Shown here one piece after another: positions 6,889 through 15,324 of a stretch of 24,538 bases of DNA. The stretch is from DASWVC01 sp036401335 (lineage in GTDB: Bacteria > Verrucomicrobiota > Verrucomicrobiia > Chthoniobacterales > JAFAMB01). The stretch lies in NCBI GenBank assembly GCA_036401335.1, contig DASWVC010000244.1:1-24538 (forward strand). The letters run 5' to 3'. A program made the translations under genes and the position numbers. Numbering within the stretch: the first letter of the stretch is position 1; the number at the start of each line of letters is the position of its first letter. The notes below the pieces were generated by a model. The model did no database searches. It was not told the DNA's origin and saw only the letters and a list, made by a program, of their open reading frames with translations.

Positions 6889-7929
6889 ATGAAATACGCC
6901 ACGCGACTGAATTCCTTTACGGCCCGGCCCGAACTTTACTGGAAGAATGGCTCGTCCAAACCGACCACCCTGGAGCTGATCGAACGGGCCAGCCGGGTGG
7001 AAGGCCTCGCCGCGATCGATTTAAATTATCCTGACCACTTCGCCAAGGTCGCGCCGCGTGAGGTGCTGTCGTACGCCCAAGACCACAACCTCATGGTTAA
7101 CGGTTTTGCGATGCGCTACTACAGTGAACCGGAATTCAAGCTGGGCGCTTTTACCCACCCAGACCCGACCGTCCGCCGCAAGGCCCTCGACCTCACCAAA
7201 CGGGCGGTGGACCTTTTGGGGGAAACGGGCGGGGACCTGCTCACGTTGTGGCTCGGACAAGACGGGTGGGATTACCCGTTTCAAGTGGATTATCAGGCCA
7301 TTTGGGACTGGGAAGTTCAAGGCATCCGGGAAGTCGCCGAACACCATCCGGGCATCTCGATCAGCATCGAATACAAGCCGAGCGACCCAAGGGCGTTCAG
7401 CCTGCTTGGTGACCTTGGGTCGACCCTTTTGGCCATCAAAGCCGTGGACCGGCCAAACCTCGGGGTTACCCTGGATTTCGCGCACGTCCTTTACGCCGGT
7501 GAACTGCCCGCGTTCGTCGCGGCCCTCGCCCAACACCAGAGCCGGTTACTGGGCATTCACCTTAATGACGGCTACGGCCGGCGCGACGACGGGTTGATGG
7601 TCGGCGCGGTGAGCCTGACCCAAACCCTGGAGCTGCTTTACCAGGTCATTCGCACAGGCTTCGACGGCATCATCTACTTTGACACTTTCCCCGATGCCGT
7701 CGGGTTGGACCCCGCACGGGAATGCCAGAACAACATCGACATGGTGAACCGCCTTCGTGAGGTCGCCCAGCGTTTGGTCGACCAGACGGACCTGCTTAAG
7801 GCCATCGAGCGCCAGGATGCGGTGGCCAGCCAGGCCATCGTGCGGCAAACCCTGTTTGGATCTTTTGCAGGGACACCTCCTGCCTCCGCCCAGGGCGCCC
7901 GCCGGCCTTCCTCCGAAATTCCCCACTAA
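6889..7929 (+). CDS. Xylose-isomerase-like TIM-barrel protein, related to Pseudomonas-type L-rhamnose isomerase
   Basis: This 346-aa protein shows the AP_endonuc_2/xylose-isomerase-like barrel. Metal-site residues are visible as E161 (SISIEYKP), D196 (VTLDFAHV), H224 (GIHLNDGYG) and D265 (IIYFDTFP). The blocks LTLWLGQDG, HLNDGYGRRDDGL-VGAV and the C-terminal AIERQDA region resemble the P. stutzeri-type L-rhamnose isomerase. That enzyme has broad aldose-ketose activity, including D-allose/D-allulose. A cytoplasmic, metal-dependent aldose-ketose isomerase or epimerase is therefore likely. The Pro/Ser-rich last ~25 residues look like a disordered tail. A GAGGAGGG lies rather far upstream, so the ribosome site is imperfect. 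The gene is sandwiched between the PHI-like and binding-protein genes with gaps under 30 nt. Fold and chemistry are likely; the exact sugar is not known. Confidence 0.82.
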   Translation: MKYATRLNSFTARPELYWKNGSSKPTTLELIERASRVEGLAAIDLNYPDHFAKVAPREVLSYAQDHNLMVNGFAMRYYSEPEFKLGAFTHPDPTVRRKALDLTKRAVDLLGETGGDLLTLWLGQDGWDYPFQVDYQAIWDWEVQGIREVAEHHPGISISIEYKPSDPRAFSLLGDLGSTLLAIKAVDRPNLGVTLDFAHVLYAGELPAFVAALAQHQSRLLGIHLNDGYGRRDDGLMVGAVSLTQTLELLYQVIRTGFDGIIYFDTFPDAVGLDPARECQNNIDMVNRLREVAQRLVDQTDLLKAIERQDAVASQAIVRQTLFGSFAGTPPASAQGARRPSSEIPH

Positions 7930-7953
7930 CCCCAATTCCCAAGAACCATTCCC

Positions 7954-9036
7954 ATGAGAGTTAAGCAATTGTTCCCCGCACTGTTGTTGATGGCCACCAT
8001 CGCCCGACCCGTTTTTGCCCAGGATCTCAAGCCCTTGGATCCTGACCGGGATCCTGACCGCATCGATTGGTCGCAGTTGCAGGAAAAACTGGGGCCGTTG
8101 CCGAAGATCAGCAAGCAGCCCGTGAGGATCGGCGGCGTCGAAAAGACGATGATCAACGAGTACTGGCGCCAGTTGGCGGACGGCTACAAAATTCCCGATA
8201 AAGCTTTGGAAGGAGACCTTAAAGTGACGGTTGACGTCCAAGCCGCCCAGGACGAGCACGATCAGCTGGGGCAACTGGCAATCGCCGAAAGCATGGTCAC
8301 CAAAGGGTACCACGCCCTGCTGGCCTCGCCCATCACCGACGCGAACCTCCAGCCCGGCATTGAATCTGCCGAGGCGGCCAATATTCCGGTGATTGACGTG
8401 GACGACGCGGTCGTCCCGCAGGCAAAGCATTTCGTCGGCAATGTGCAGAATGACAACGGGGTGCGCGCCGCCCGCTGGTTTATCAAGAATCATCCGGACG
8501 GCGGCAAGGTGGCAGTCGTTGAAGGCATTGCCGGGTCTTACGCGGCAGCCAATCGCACCGCCGGCTTCGTGAAAACCATCACCACCGAATCCAACAAGTT
8601 CAAAGTGGCGGCGAGCGTGCCCGGCAACTGGGACCGCCAACTGTCCTACGACGTTGCTTCCAACACCCTTCAACGCATCCCCGATCTCGTCGGGTTTTAC
8701 TGCAACAACGACGGCATGGCGTTGGGCGTGGTGGAGGCGGTGAAGGCCGCCGGCAAACTCAAGCAGGTCGCGGTGATCGGCACGGACGGCATCAGTGACG
8801 CCTACAAGTCCATTCAGGCGGGGGAACTGACCGCGACGGTGGATTCGTTTCCGGTCCTTACCGGCCAGGTGGCCAGGGAAGTGGCGTTGAGGTTAGTGGC
8901 GGGACAAAAGGTTCCGCGGGTGATCGCCACTCCGCAGGCGTTGGTGACCAAAGAAAATTATGAACGCTACAAGGCCGATCCCGAGAAGGCAAAGCTGGCC
9001 TTGATCGAGGACGCCAAAACCGAAGTCGCCAAGTGA
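7954..9036 (+). CDS. Periplasmic sugar-binding protein of an ABC importer (AlsB/RbsB-like)
   Basis: This 360-aa protein has a clear Sec signal peptide, hydrophobic at about 6-18, with likely cleavage VFA|QD after residue 22. A Peripla_BP_4 fold follows. Characteristic blocks are GKVAVVEGIAGS, GNWDRQLSYDVASNTLQRIPDLVGFYCNNDGMALG (two adjoining motifs) and VAVIGTDGISDAYKSIQAGELTATV. Together they closely resemble the D-allose-binding protein AlsB of E. coli, for example its DWDR...VLQRNP...YCANDTMAMG region. A ~40-residue segment after the signal (LDPDRDPDRIDWSQL) is extra compared with AlsB. It would deliver the sugar to the permease at 9206. The gene is 24 nt after the TIM-barrel gene and 169 nt before the permease, with a strong hairpin in that gap. 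A related rare sugar or ribose is equally possible as ligand. Confidence 0.92.
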   Translation: MRVKQLFPALLLMATIARPVFAQDLKPLDPDRDPDRIDWSQLQEKLGPLPKISKQPVRIGGVEKTMINEYWRQLADGYKIPDKALEGDLKVTVDVQAAQDEHDQLGQLAIAESMVTKGYHALLASPITDANLQPGIESAEAANIPVIDVDDAVVPQAKHFVGNVQNDNGVRAARWFIKNHPDGGKVAVVEGIAGSYAAANRTAGFVKTITTESNKFKVAASVPGNWDRQLSYDVASNTLQRIPDLVGFYCNNDGMALGVVEAVKAAGKLKQVAVIGTDGISDAYKSIQAGELTATVDSFPVLTGQVAREVALRLVAGQKVPRVIATPQALVTKENYERYKADPEKAKLALIEDAKTEVAK

Positions 9037-9097
9037 CGAAGGCGCCAGGTTAACCATGACGAGTATCCCCGCGGCCAGCGGCCCTTGCGTGGCACGA

Positions 9098-9126
9098 TGC
9101 CGCGCGGGCGGGTGCCCAGCGCGGCA
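9098..9126 (+). other. Strong intercistronic hairpin between binding-protein and permease genes
   Basis: TGCCGCGC (9098-9105) pairs with GCGCGGCA (9119-9126), and inner GGGC (9106-9109) pairs with GCCC (9114-9117). This gives 12 pairs with one bulged A and a GGGT loop. No T-run follows. It is best read as an mRNA stabiliser or partial attenuator that keeps the binding protein in excess over the membrane components; that function is inferred. Confidence 0.6.
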
Positions 9127-9205
9127 GAATGAACGCGCTTGGCGAAAGCTCTGTGAACCCCAAGAAAGCCTTTCACCCTTTTGAACTGTTAACCAAGGCC
9201 CACCC

Positions 9206-10186
9206 ATGAATAGCGCTACCTCACCCGCAGCCGCCCTGCCGGCGCCTGCGCGCAGGCGATTCCATTTTAGCCTTCAGGAGCTCGGAACCCTCATCGGCCT
9301 GATCCTGATTGGGGCGGTGTTTTCGTTTCTCACGCCCATCTTCCTCACCGAACCGAACCTGATCAACATTCTACAGCAATCCACTATCAACGCATGCATT
9401 GCGCTCGGCATGACGCTGGTGATCATCTCGGGAGGAATTGACCTTTCCGTGGGATCGGTGGCGGCCTTCTCGGCCGTGATTTCCACGTCCATGATGGTGC
9501 ACGGGGTGCCGGTGCCCGTGGCTGTGGTGGTCGGGTTGGGCATTGGCGCCGTCTGTGGCGCGGCCAATGGGTCGTTGATCACGCTCGGGGGCCTTCAGCC
9601 GTTCATTGTGACGCTTGGCACCTTGAGCTTGTTTCGGGCCCTGGCGCTCATTTACACCGGCGGCAATCCTATCTTTGGCGTGCCTTCGGCGTTTCGGGCG
9701 GTGCTTAGGGCGCGAGTGTTTATGCTCCCGAGTCCAGTGGTGATCGTGTTCGTCTGCGCCGTCATCGCGTGGGTCTTGCTGCGTAAAACTCCCCTCGGCG
9801 AATACCTTCTTGCGGTAGGTGGAAACGAAGAAGCGGCCCGGGTCTGCGGCGTGCCCATCCGACAAACCAAGGTGACAGCGTACGCCATCAACGGGTTCCT
9901 CGCGGCCCTGGCCGCGATGATCCTTGTGGGGCGCCTTGGGGCAGCCGAACCCGTGCTGGGAAACCTGTGGGAACTCGACGCCATTGCGGCGGCGGCGATC
10001 GGGGGAGCTTCGCTGTCGGGCGGCAAGGGAAGCATCGTGGGCACGCTCATCGGGTCACTGATTTTGGGCGAGCTGCGCAACGGGCTGACCCTTTTGAATG
10101 TTCAGGCGTTCTACCAACTCCTGGCCACGGGCATCATCATCATCGTAGCGATGTTCGTCGACCGGTTTGCGCGCGGAAAATCTTAA
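9206..10186 (+). CDS. Sugar ABC transporter permease (RbsC/AlsC type, BPD_transp_2)
   Basis: This 326-aa inner-membrane permease has eight or more hydrophobic segments and the CUT2 permease hallmarks. These are ALGMTLVIISGGIDLSVGSV (residues 66-85), LQPFIVTLGTLSLFRAL, and the late AAAAIGGASLSGGKGSIVG region that contacts the ATPase. The N-terminus (about 1-20) is a charged cytoplasmic tail. It would form a homodimeric channel working with the AlsB-like binding protein (7954) and the ATPase (12546). The start follows CCCACCC with no Shine-Dalgarno. The next gene begins 6 nt after the stop. Family is certain; sugar specificity is inferred from the binding protein. Confidence 0.95.
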   Translation: MNSATSPAAALPAPARRRFHFSLQELGTLIGLILIGAVFSFLTPIFLTEPNLINILQQSTINACIALGMTLVIISGGIDLSVGSVAAFSAVISTSMMVHGVPVPVAVVVGLGIGAVCGAANGSLITLGGLQPFIVTLGTLSLFRALALIYTGGNPIFGVPSAFRAVLRARVFMLPSPVVIVFVCAVIAWVLLRKTPLGEYLLAVGGNEEAARVCGVPIRQTKVTAYAINGFLAALAAMILVGRLGAAEPVLGNLWELDAIAAAAIGGASLSGGKGSIVGTLIGSLILGELRNGLTLLNVQAFYQLLATGIIIIVAMFVDRFARGKS

Positions 10187-10192
10187 CCGCCC

Positions 10193-10750
10193 ATGAAGGA
10201 CGCCAACCCCAACACAACCATGCGGACCCGCTGCGGCCGCGACTCGCACGTCGGCTTCCTGGGGGAGAGGTCGGCGCAGCAAGAGCGACACCTTGCACGA
10301 AATTCGGAAGCGGCGGCGTATCATGCGGCGGTGGCTTTGCCTTTCGACGCCCTGAAACGGGCGGTGGGCCAGCTGGGTGCCGTGCTGTTGCTCGAGAACG
10401 GCAAAGGAGGACCGGATCAAGCGTTGGTGGTGCTGGCCGGCGTGGCGTTAGAAACATCCGAAGCGTTGGGCCGGTTGCGTGCGGTCACGCCGCCCCGCGT
10501 GCAAGAGGGGGTGCACCGGAGGTTGGTGCGGGCGGCGGAGTTGATCCATGATTGCAACAAGTCGCTCCGCAAACGGCTCATGAACCCGGTGTGGAAAACG
10601 GAGGGAGCCGAGGGGGCCCTTGCGGGTTTGTGGAAAGCGCGTCACGCGCTCCTGACGGCCTCCGGTGAGCGTGGCGGACTTCCCTTTCTCGCCTTCGATC
10701 AAGCGTGCGGTTGTTCTCGGCGCGCGGAACGCCGGAAAGCCTATGACTAA
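10193..10750 (+). CDS. Uncharacterised 185-aa helical protein inside the sugar operon
   Basis: I do not recognise this protein. It starts 6 nt after the permease stop and its TAA overlaps the ATG of the metallo-hydrolase gene by 8 nt, so it is embedded in the operon and probably translationally coupled. Codon use resembles that of its neighbours. The first ~35 residues are polar, with an alternative ATG at codon 10. The core from about 40 to 160 is predicted helical: AAYHAAVALPFDALKRAVGQ, LVVLAGVALETSEALGRL, and LVRAAELIHDCNKSLRKRL. The end contains FDQACGC with cysteines at 172 and 174. There is no signal peptide and no obvious membrane span. It could be an accessory protein of the transporter or an enzyme subunit; the sequence does not decide this. 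Confidence 0.65.
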   Translation: MKDANPNTTMRTRCGRDSHVGFLGERSAQQERHLARNSEAAAYHAAVALPFDALKRAVGQLGAVLLLENGKGGPDQALVVLAGVALETSEALGRLRAVTPPRVQEGVHRRLVRAAELIHDCNKSLRKRLMNPVWKTEGAEGALAGLWKARHALLTASGERGGLPFLAFDQACGCSRRAERRKAYD

Positions 10751-11642
10751 AAACGGATCCACGCCCCTCTATTCCATTTGGGTCGTCGAATACGCTTACG
10801 CACCCGATGTCCCCGCCCATCGCGTCATTTATGGCGCCAACGGGGCCGTCAGGATCCCGTACGCTTACGCCGTCATTAAAGGCAATGGGCACGTCATCAT
10901 GGTGGACGTCGGCTACAACCACCGGGACTACGGGAAAGCCCTGGCTGATCAAAACGGGGTGTTAGGTTGGCACAGCCCGACGGAAGCCTTGGCCGAAGTC
11001 GGCTTAACGCCGGAGGACGTCGACACCGTGTTCATCACCCACGCCCATTTCGACCACATCGGCAACTTGGAAGCGTTCCCGAATGCGCGGGTGTTCCTGC
11101 AGGAGCGCGAGGTCGCCAGAAGCTTGTGGGCCCTGTCGCAGCCTCCTCGGATGGCCTTTGTGGCGACGGCGATCGATCCGGGAGATATTTTGAAGTGCGT
11201 AGAACGCGCACGCGCGGGGAAGCTTGTCCTGATCGACGGCGAGTTTTCTAACGTCCTTCCCGGCATCGACCTGCGCGTGGCCTACGACACGCACACCCCC
11301 GCGTCGATGTGGGTGGTCGTGCGCAACGACGGGAAAGAAAGCTCCGACGATGCCTGGGTCTTGGCCGGCGATCTCGTTTACGTGTACGGCAACATCGAGG
11401 GGGAGGGAACGGCGGCAGGGAGGCAAACGATGTACCGGCCCGTGGGGGTGGCGATGGGAAGTCAAACCAACCTCGTGCTGGCGACGGAAGAAATGATGAA
11501 GGCGGTGGCGTACGAAACACGGCGTGTGGTTCCCGTCCACGAAGACCACCTGATCAAGGCGTTTCCCTCGCGCACCAAAAGGGACGGGCTGCGGGTTAGT
11601 GAGGTCTGTTTGGCATATGGGGAGAAGTCGTGGGTGGCCTGA
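10743..11642 (+). CDS. Metallo-beta-lactamase-fold hydrolase, N-acyl-homoserine-lactonase-like
   Basis: This 299-aa protein has the complete di-zinc set of the lactonase group: H100-x-H102-x-D104-H105 (ITHAHFDHIGN), H184 (YDTHTPASM), D210 (LAGDLVYVYGN) and H266 (VPVHEDHL). It belongs to the AttM/AiiA-like branch that opens lactone rings. Next to an SDR dehydrogenase in a sugar operon, a sugar-lactone substrate is at least as likely as a quorum-sensing signal. No signal peptide is seen, so it is cytoplasmic. The open frame extends upstream to 10665. I chose ATG 10743 because it overlaps the stop of the preceding gene and because the fold begins with the following LYSIWVVEYAYA strand. Confidence 0.85.
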   Translation: MTKNGSTPLYSIWVVEYAYAPDVPAHRVIYGANGAVRIPYAYAVIKGNGHVIMVDVGYNHRDYGKALADQNGVLGWHSPTEALAEVGLTPEDVDTVFITHAHFDHIGNLEAFPNARVFLQEREVARSLWALSQPPRMAFVATAIDPGDILKCVERARAGKLVLIDGEFSNVLPGIDLRVAYDTHTPASMWVVVRNDGKESSDDAWVLAGDLVYVYGNIEGEGTAAGRQTMYRPVGVAMGSQTNLVLATEEMMKAVAYETRRVVPVHEDHLIKAFPSRTKRDGLRVSEVCLAYGEKSWVA

Positions 11643-11733
11643 GCCGCGTGGGCAAATGGGACTTTTTGAACAGGGGGGGATGAAGACCCCGAAAGCTGCT
11701 TGCAAAACATAACCAACAACTCCTCAAAAAAAT

Positions 11734-12483
11734 ATGTTACTAGAGAACAAAGTGGCCGTGATTTCAGGCGCCGCGACGCCTAAAGGGATTGGGCTTGCGA
11801 CGGCGCAGTTGTTTGCGGAGCACGGCGCCTCGGTGGCCCTTCTGGATTTGGAACGTCAGTCGCCGGACAAGGCCGCCAAAGCGATCGGAGAAAAGCACAA
11901 TGGGTACGTGTGCGACGTCACGCAGAAAGAACAATGCGAAGCCGTCGCCCAGCAGATCATTGGCGACTTCGGGGCCGTCGACGTCCTGATCAACAACGCG
12001 GGCATCACCCAACCGCTGCGAATCATGGCCATCCAGCCTCAAAACTACGACGCCGTTCTGGATGTGAACCTTCGCGGCATGCTGTACCTGTCCCAAGCCT
12101 TTATCCCTCACTTCCTCAGCCGCGGGTCGGGCTCGATCGCCTCCACGTCGTCGGTGTCCGCCATCACCGGGGGCGGCTTCTTCGGCGGTCCCCATTACTC
12201 AGCCGCAAAAGCGGGGATGCTTGGACTGACCAAGGACATGGCCCGCGAATTGGGACCCAAAGGCATTCGCGTCAACGCGGTGGCACCCGGGATGGTGGAC
12301 ACGGACATTCGGGGAGACAAGATGAGCCAGGAAATCTTCAACAAGATCTTGGGCACGATCCCGATGGGACGCATCGCGAGTCCGAGGGAAATCGCGAGCG
12401 TGTTTTTGTTTTTGGCCTCGGACCTGTCCTCGTTCGTGACCGGCGCAACCATCGACGTCAACGGCGGGATGTTTATCCACTAG
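11734..12483 (+). CDS. Short-chain dehydrogenase/reductase (SDR)
   Basis: This 249-aa classical SDR has a Rossmann nucleotide loop SGAATPKGIG (11-20) with the common two-residue insertion. D38/L39/E40 after beta-2 (LLDLE) favours NAD(H) over NADP(H). NNAG is at 87-90, the catalytic Ser is S140, and the Y155-x3-K159 motif is YSAAK. The end DVNGGMFIH is typical of sugar or polyol dehydrogenases. It could oxidise the imported sugar to a ketose or lactone; the lactonase-like gene 91 nt upstream would fit the second option. The start is preceded by an A-rich stretch with little Shine-Dalgarno sequence. Substrate unknown. Confidence 0.92.
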   Translation: MLLENKVAVISGAATPKGIGLATAQLFAEHGASVALLDLERQSPDKAAKAIGEKHNGYVCDVTQKEQCEAVAQQIIGDFGAVDVLINNAGITQPLRIMAIQPQNYDAVLDVNLRGMLYLSQAFIPHFLSRGSGSIASTSSVSAITGGGFFGGPHYSAAKAGMLGLTKDMARELGPKGIRVNAVAPGMVDTDIRGDKMSQEIFNKILGTIPMGRIASPREIASVFLFLASDLSSFVTGATIDVNGGMFIH

Positions 12484-12545
12484 AGGGGGTCTCCAGAGCC
12501 TGAACCGGCTCAACGAAGTTCCTTAATTGAACGAAAGGGTTTTGC

Positions 12546-14042
12546 GTGAGCGAATACTTGCTGGAACTGGAAGACGTATCGAAGAGTTTCCCGGGGGTGA
12601 AAGCCCTCGACGGGGTGGGCCTTCGGGTGAAGGCGGGCGAGGCCCATTCGTTGGTAGGCGAAAACGGCGCGGGCAAAAGCACGCTGCTGAAGATCCTTTC
12701 AGGCGTTTACCAGGCGGACGGCGGCACGGTTCGCATCGACGGGAAGGAGACGGCGATTCACACGCCCAAAGCCGCCCAGGCTGCGGGCATTGCCATGATC
12801 CATCAGGAGCTTCAACAAATCCCGGAGCTGGATGTGACGCAGAACCTGTTTCTGGGAAGCCCTCGGGTTCGCTTTGGCGTGTTCAAGGACGCCGACTCCA
12901 TGCGGCGCCGTGCCGCCGAAGTCCTTGCGAAGCTTGACCCGGGCATCAACGTTCGCGCCCGGCTTAGGGACTTGAGCGTTGCCCGCCGCCAATTGGTCGA
13001 GATTGGCCGGGCCCTTCATCAAGAAGCCCGCATCATCGCCATGGATGAGCCAACCTCGAGCCTGACTCCGCAAGAGTTCGACCGCCTGGCCGAGATCATC
13101 GGCGACCTTCGCGGCCGCGGGGTGGCGATCATCTACGTTTCCCACAAACTGGATGAAATCCGGCGGGTTTGCCAGCGGGCGACGGTCTTGCGCGACGGCA
13201 AACTGATCGGGGCGGTCGACCTCGCGGACGTAACCGACGAACGGCTTTTGCAAATGATGGTGGGCCGGCCGCTTCAAGCCCACCCGCACATCAACCATTC
13301 CCGTCCAGAAATCGCCTTGCGCGTGCAGGGCGTGTCCTGGGGCAAGATGGTCCGCAACGTTTCCTTCGAGCTTCGCCGAGGCGAGGTCTTGGGGGTGGCC
13401 GGACTGGTGGGTGCCGGCCGCACCGAACTCATGCGGGTGATCGCCGGGCTGGAAAAGCCTTCGAGCGGAACGATGGAGGTCGGCGGTGAAGCGGTGCAGT
13501 TCACCTCCCGGCGGCATGCGATTCGCAAAGGGATCGGGCTTGTGCCAGAAGAACGCAAACGCGAGGGCATTGTGCCGCAGCGTCCCGTGTACGTAAACGT
13601 GGGGTTACCCCGGCTGGGTAAGCACGCCCGTGGGGGCCTTATCCAGTTCGACCCCCTGCGCCGCGAAGTCAAAACGCTCACCGAACAGGTGCACCTTCGG
13701 CCCCCGGACATCCGCCGCGAAATCCGGCTGTTCAGCGGGGGCAACCAGCAAAAGGCAATCATCTGCCGCTGGCTCTACGCGAACGCCAGCATTTTGCTTT
13801 TCGATGAACCCACCCGTGGGGTGGATGTGGGCGCAAAACAGGAGATCTACGAGTTGATGGAAAAACTGGCCGAAACAGGCAATGCCGTCGTGGTCGTCTC
13901 CTCGGAGTTGGACGAAATCCTGCGGGTCAGCGATCGGGTGCTGGTGATGCGCGCGGGCGACTCGCCCACGCTGCTCAACCGCGAAGAACTTTCCGAGGAA
14001 CGGATCATGCAACACGCCGTGCCCACCGGCCAGCGACCCTGA
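12546..14042 (+). CDS. Sugar ABC transporter ATP-binding protein (RbsA/AlsA type)
   Basis: This 498-aa protein, full length for the family, starts at GTG 12546 with GAAAGGG about 8 nt before it. ATPase domain 1 has Walker A GENGAGKST (38-46), signature LSVARRQLVEIGRAL and Walker B IIAMDEPTSSLT (163-174). Domain 2 has the family's degenerate Walker A GLVGAGRTEL, signature FSGGNQQKAIICRWL and LLFDEPTRGVDVG. It completes the importer with the binding protein (7954) and permease (9206), although three other genes separate it from the permease. It is paralogous to, but clearly different from, the truncated ATPase at 1-1299. Confidence 0.96.
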   Translation: MSEYLLELEDVSKSFPGVKALDGVGLRVKAGEAHSLVGENGAGKSTLLKILSGVYQADGGTVRIDGKETAIHTPKAAQAAGIAMIHQELQQIPELDVTQNLFLGSPRVRFGVFKDADSMRRRAAEVLAKLDPGINVRARLRDLSVARRQLVEIGRALHQEARIIAMDEPTSSLTPQEFDRLAEIIGDLRGRGVAIIYVSHKLDEIRRVCQRATVLRDGKLIGAVDLADVTDERLLQMMVGRPLQAHPHINHSRPEIALRVQGVSWGKMVRNVSFELRRGEVLGVAGLVGAGRTELMRVIAGLEKPSSGTMEVGGEAVQFTSRRHAIRKGIGLVPEERKREGIVPQRPVYVNVGLPRLGKHARGGLIQFDPLRREVKTLTEQVHLRPPDIRREIRLFSGGNQQKAIICRWLYANASILLFDEPTRGVDVGAKQEIYELMEKLAETGNAVVVVSSELDEILRVSDRVLVMRAGDSPTLLNREELSEERIMQHAVPTGQRP

Positions 14043-14104
14043 AGGGTTGGTTTTTTACTGGCGGCGAGCGTGCCCCTTTCCATTCCGATGTTACGCACAC
14101 CCGT

Positions 14105-15109
14105 ATGACGCTCAGAAATCCTCTTGCTGACCACGTGCCGTTGCGCGCCCCGGACGGGGGCAATCCGGCGGGTACTTTGTCACCGGTTGCAGTGCTCGGG
14201 AGCCTGCACCTGGACATTCTGGTGCACGCCCCCGACCGGCCGAAAAAGGGCGAAACGCTGCCCGGAAGTGCCTGGGGCTACAAGGCGGGCGGCAAAGGAG
14301 GAAACCAGGCGGTTGCCGCCGCACAGTTTGGTGCTCGGGCTTCAATGGTCGGTCGCGTGGGCAACGATGATTTCGGCGGACGGCTCCTCAACCACCTGAA
14401 GAACGCCGGGGTGGACGCGGAACACGTCCGTACCGACCCCGAAGCAGCCTCCGGGATGAGCGTGGCCATCATCGACGCGGAAGGCGACTACGGGGCCGTC
14501 ATCGTCTCCGGCGCAAACCTTTTGCTGTCCAGCCAAGACCTGGAGGATGCGCGGGAGGTCATTCGCGATGCCCAGATTCTCGTGCTCCAGAACGAGGTTC
14601 TTGAACTCACCAACGTCGCGGCGGCGCAACTGGCCAGAGGGTACGGTGTTCGCGTGATTTTAAACGCGGCGCCGGCCCGGCCGCTTGGTCCGGCCTTGGC
14701 TGCCAATGTCGACGTTCTAGTGGTTAACGCCGTGGAAGCGGAAATGATTTGTGGCATCGCGGTAACAAGCCTGCCCGCGGCAACCGAAGCGGCCGCGCTC
14801 CTTTCCAAACAAGTCGCGACCGTGGTTGTTACCGCCGGCGGCTTGGGTCTGGCGGTGGCCGAACGCGGGAGTACCCCGTACGCGGAAGCCGCCCATCCGG
14901 TGAATTTGGTCGACACCCACGGCGCGGGCGACGCTTTTATCGGCGCGCTGGCCGCCCGCTGGGCCGGTGGCGTGCCGGTGACGGAAGCCGTCCGCTTCGC
15001 CAATGCCGCGGCCGCGCTTTTTGTGAGCACGCCAACCGACCAGAAGAAAACCGTGACGTCAGCGCAAGTGACCCGGTTCTTGTCCGAGCGCGGTCAACCA
15101 TCTTCCTAA
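14105..15109 (+). CDS. PfkB-family sugar kinase, ribokinase-like
   Basis: This 334-aa protein has the ribokinase fold. Signature 1 is AGGKGGNQAVAAAQFGA (61-77) and substrate elements include GSLHLDILV near residue 32. The ATP-site signature 2 is DTHGAGDAFIG (270-280), with catalytic base D276; family members usually read DTTGAGD. It would phosphorylate the imported or isomerised sugar in the cytoplasm. The first ~26 residues (polar, Pro-rich) precede the family's normal start, but no later ATG or plausible GTG fits the fold. It lies 62 nt after the ATPase. D-ribose, a ketohexose such as allulose, or another sugar are all possible substrates. Confidence 0.92.
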   Translation: MTLRNPLADHVPLRAPDGGNPAGTLSPVAVLGSLHLDILVHAPDRPKKGETLPGSAWGYKAGGKGGNQAVAAAQFGARASMVGRVGNDDFGGRLLNHLKNAGVDAEHVRTDPEAASGMSVAIIDAEGDYGAVIVSGANLLLSSQDLEDAREVIRDAQILVLQNEVLELTNVAAAQLARGYGVRVILNAAPARPLGPALAANVDVLVVNAVEAEMICGIAVTSLPAATEAAALLSKQVATVVVTAGGLGLAVAERGSTPYAEAAHPVNLVDTHGAGDAFIGALAARWAGGVPVTEAVRFANAAAALFVSTPTDQKKTVTSAQVTRFLSERGQPSS

Positions 15110-15150
15110 GCGCCAGCACCACTATGAGGCGCTGGGCTGGGTTGTCCGTC

Positions 15151-15169
15151 GAGGGGCAGCTAACCCCTC
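15151..15169 (+). other. Small hairpin in the 215-nt spacer between kinase and mutarotase genes
   Basis: GAGGGG (15151-15156) pairs with CCCCTC (15164-15169) around a 7-nt loop. An imperfect AGCGCC/GGCGCT pair lies just upstream (15109-15133). There is no T-run. The spacer contains no convincing promoter; it may be processed or attenuated. I see no gene in it. Confidence 0.3.
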
Positions 15170-15324
15170 CGTGGTCAGGCCACACATTTGGAAGGAAGCG
15201 GGAGTAGGGGTTGATTTTGGGCAATCATTTTCGTCGCGGGAGGGCAGCCGGTCGGGCCGAAGCGCTCCTAGCCCCGGCGAGGTACTGCATCAGAGAGACA
15301 AACAGCCAATCAACAAACCATCGC

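Noticed and set aside
7546..8673. 375-aa minus-strand frame across the TIM-barrel and binding-protein genes
   Set aside because: It spans two well-supported plus-strand genes and shows no motif of its own.
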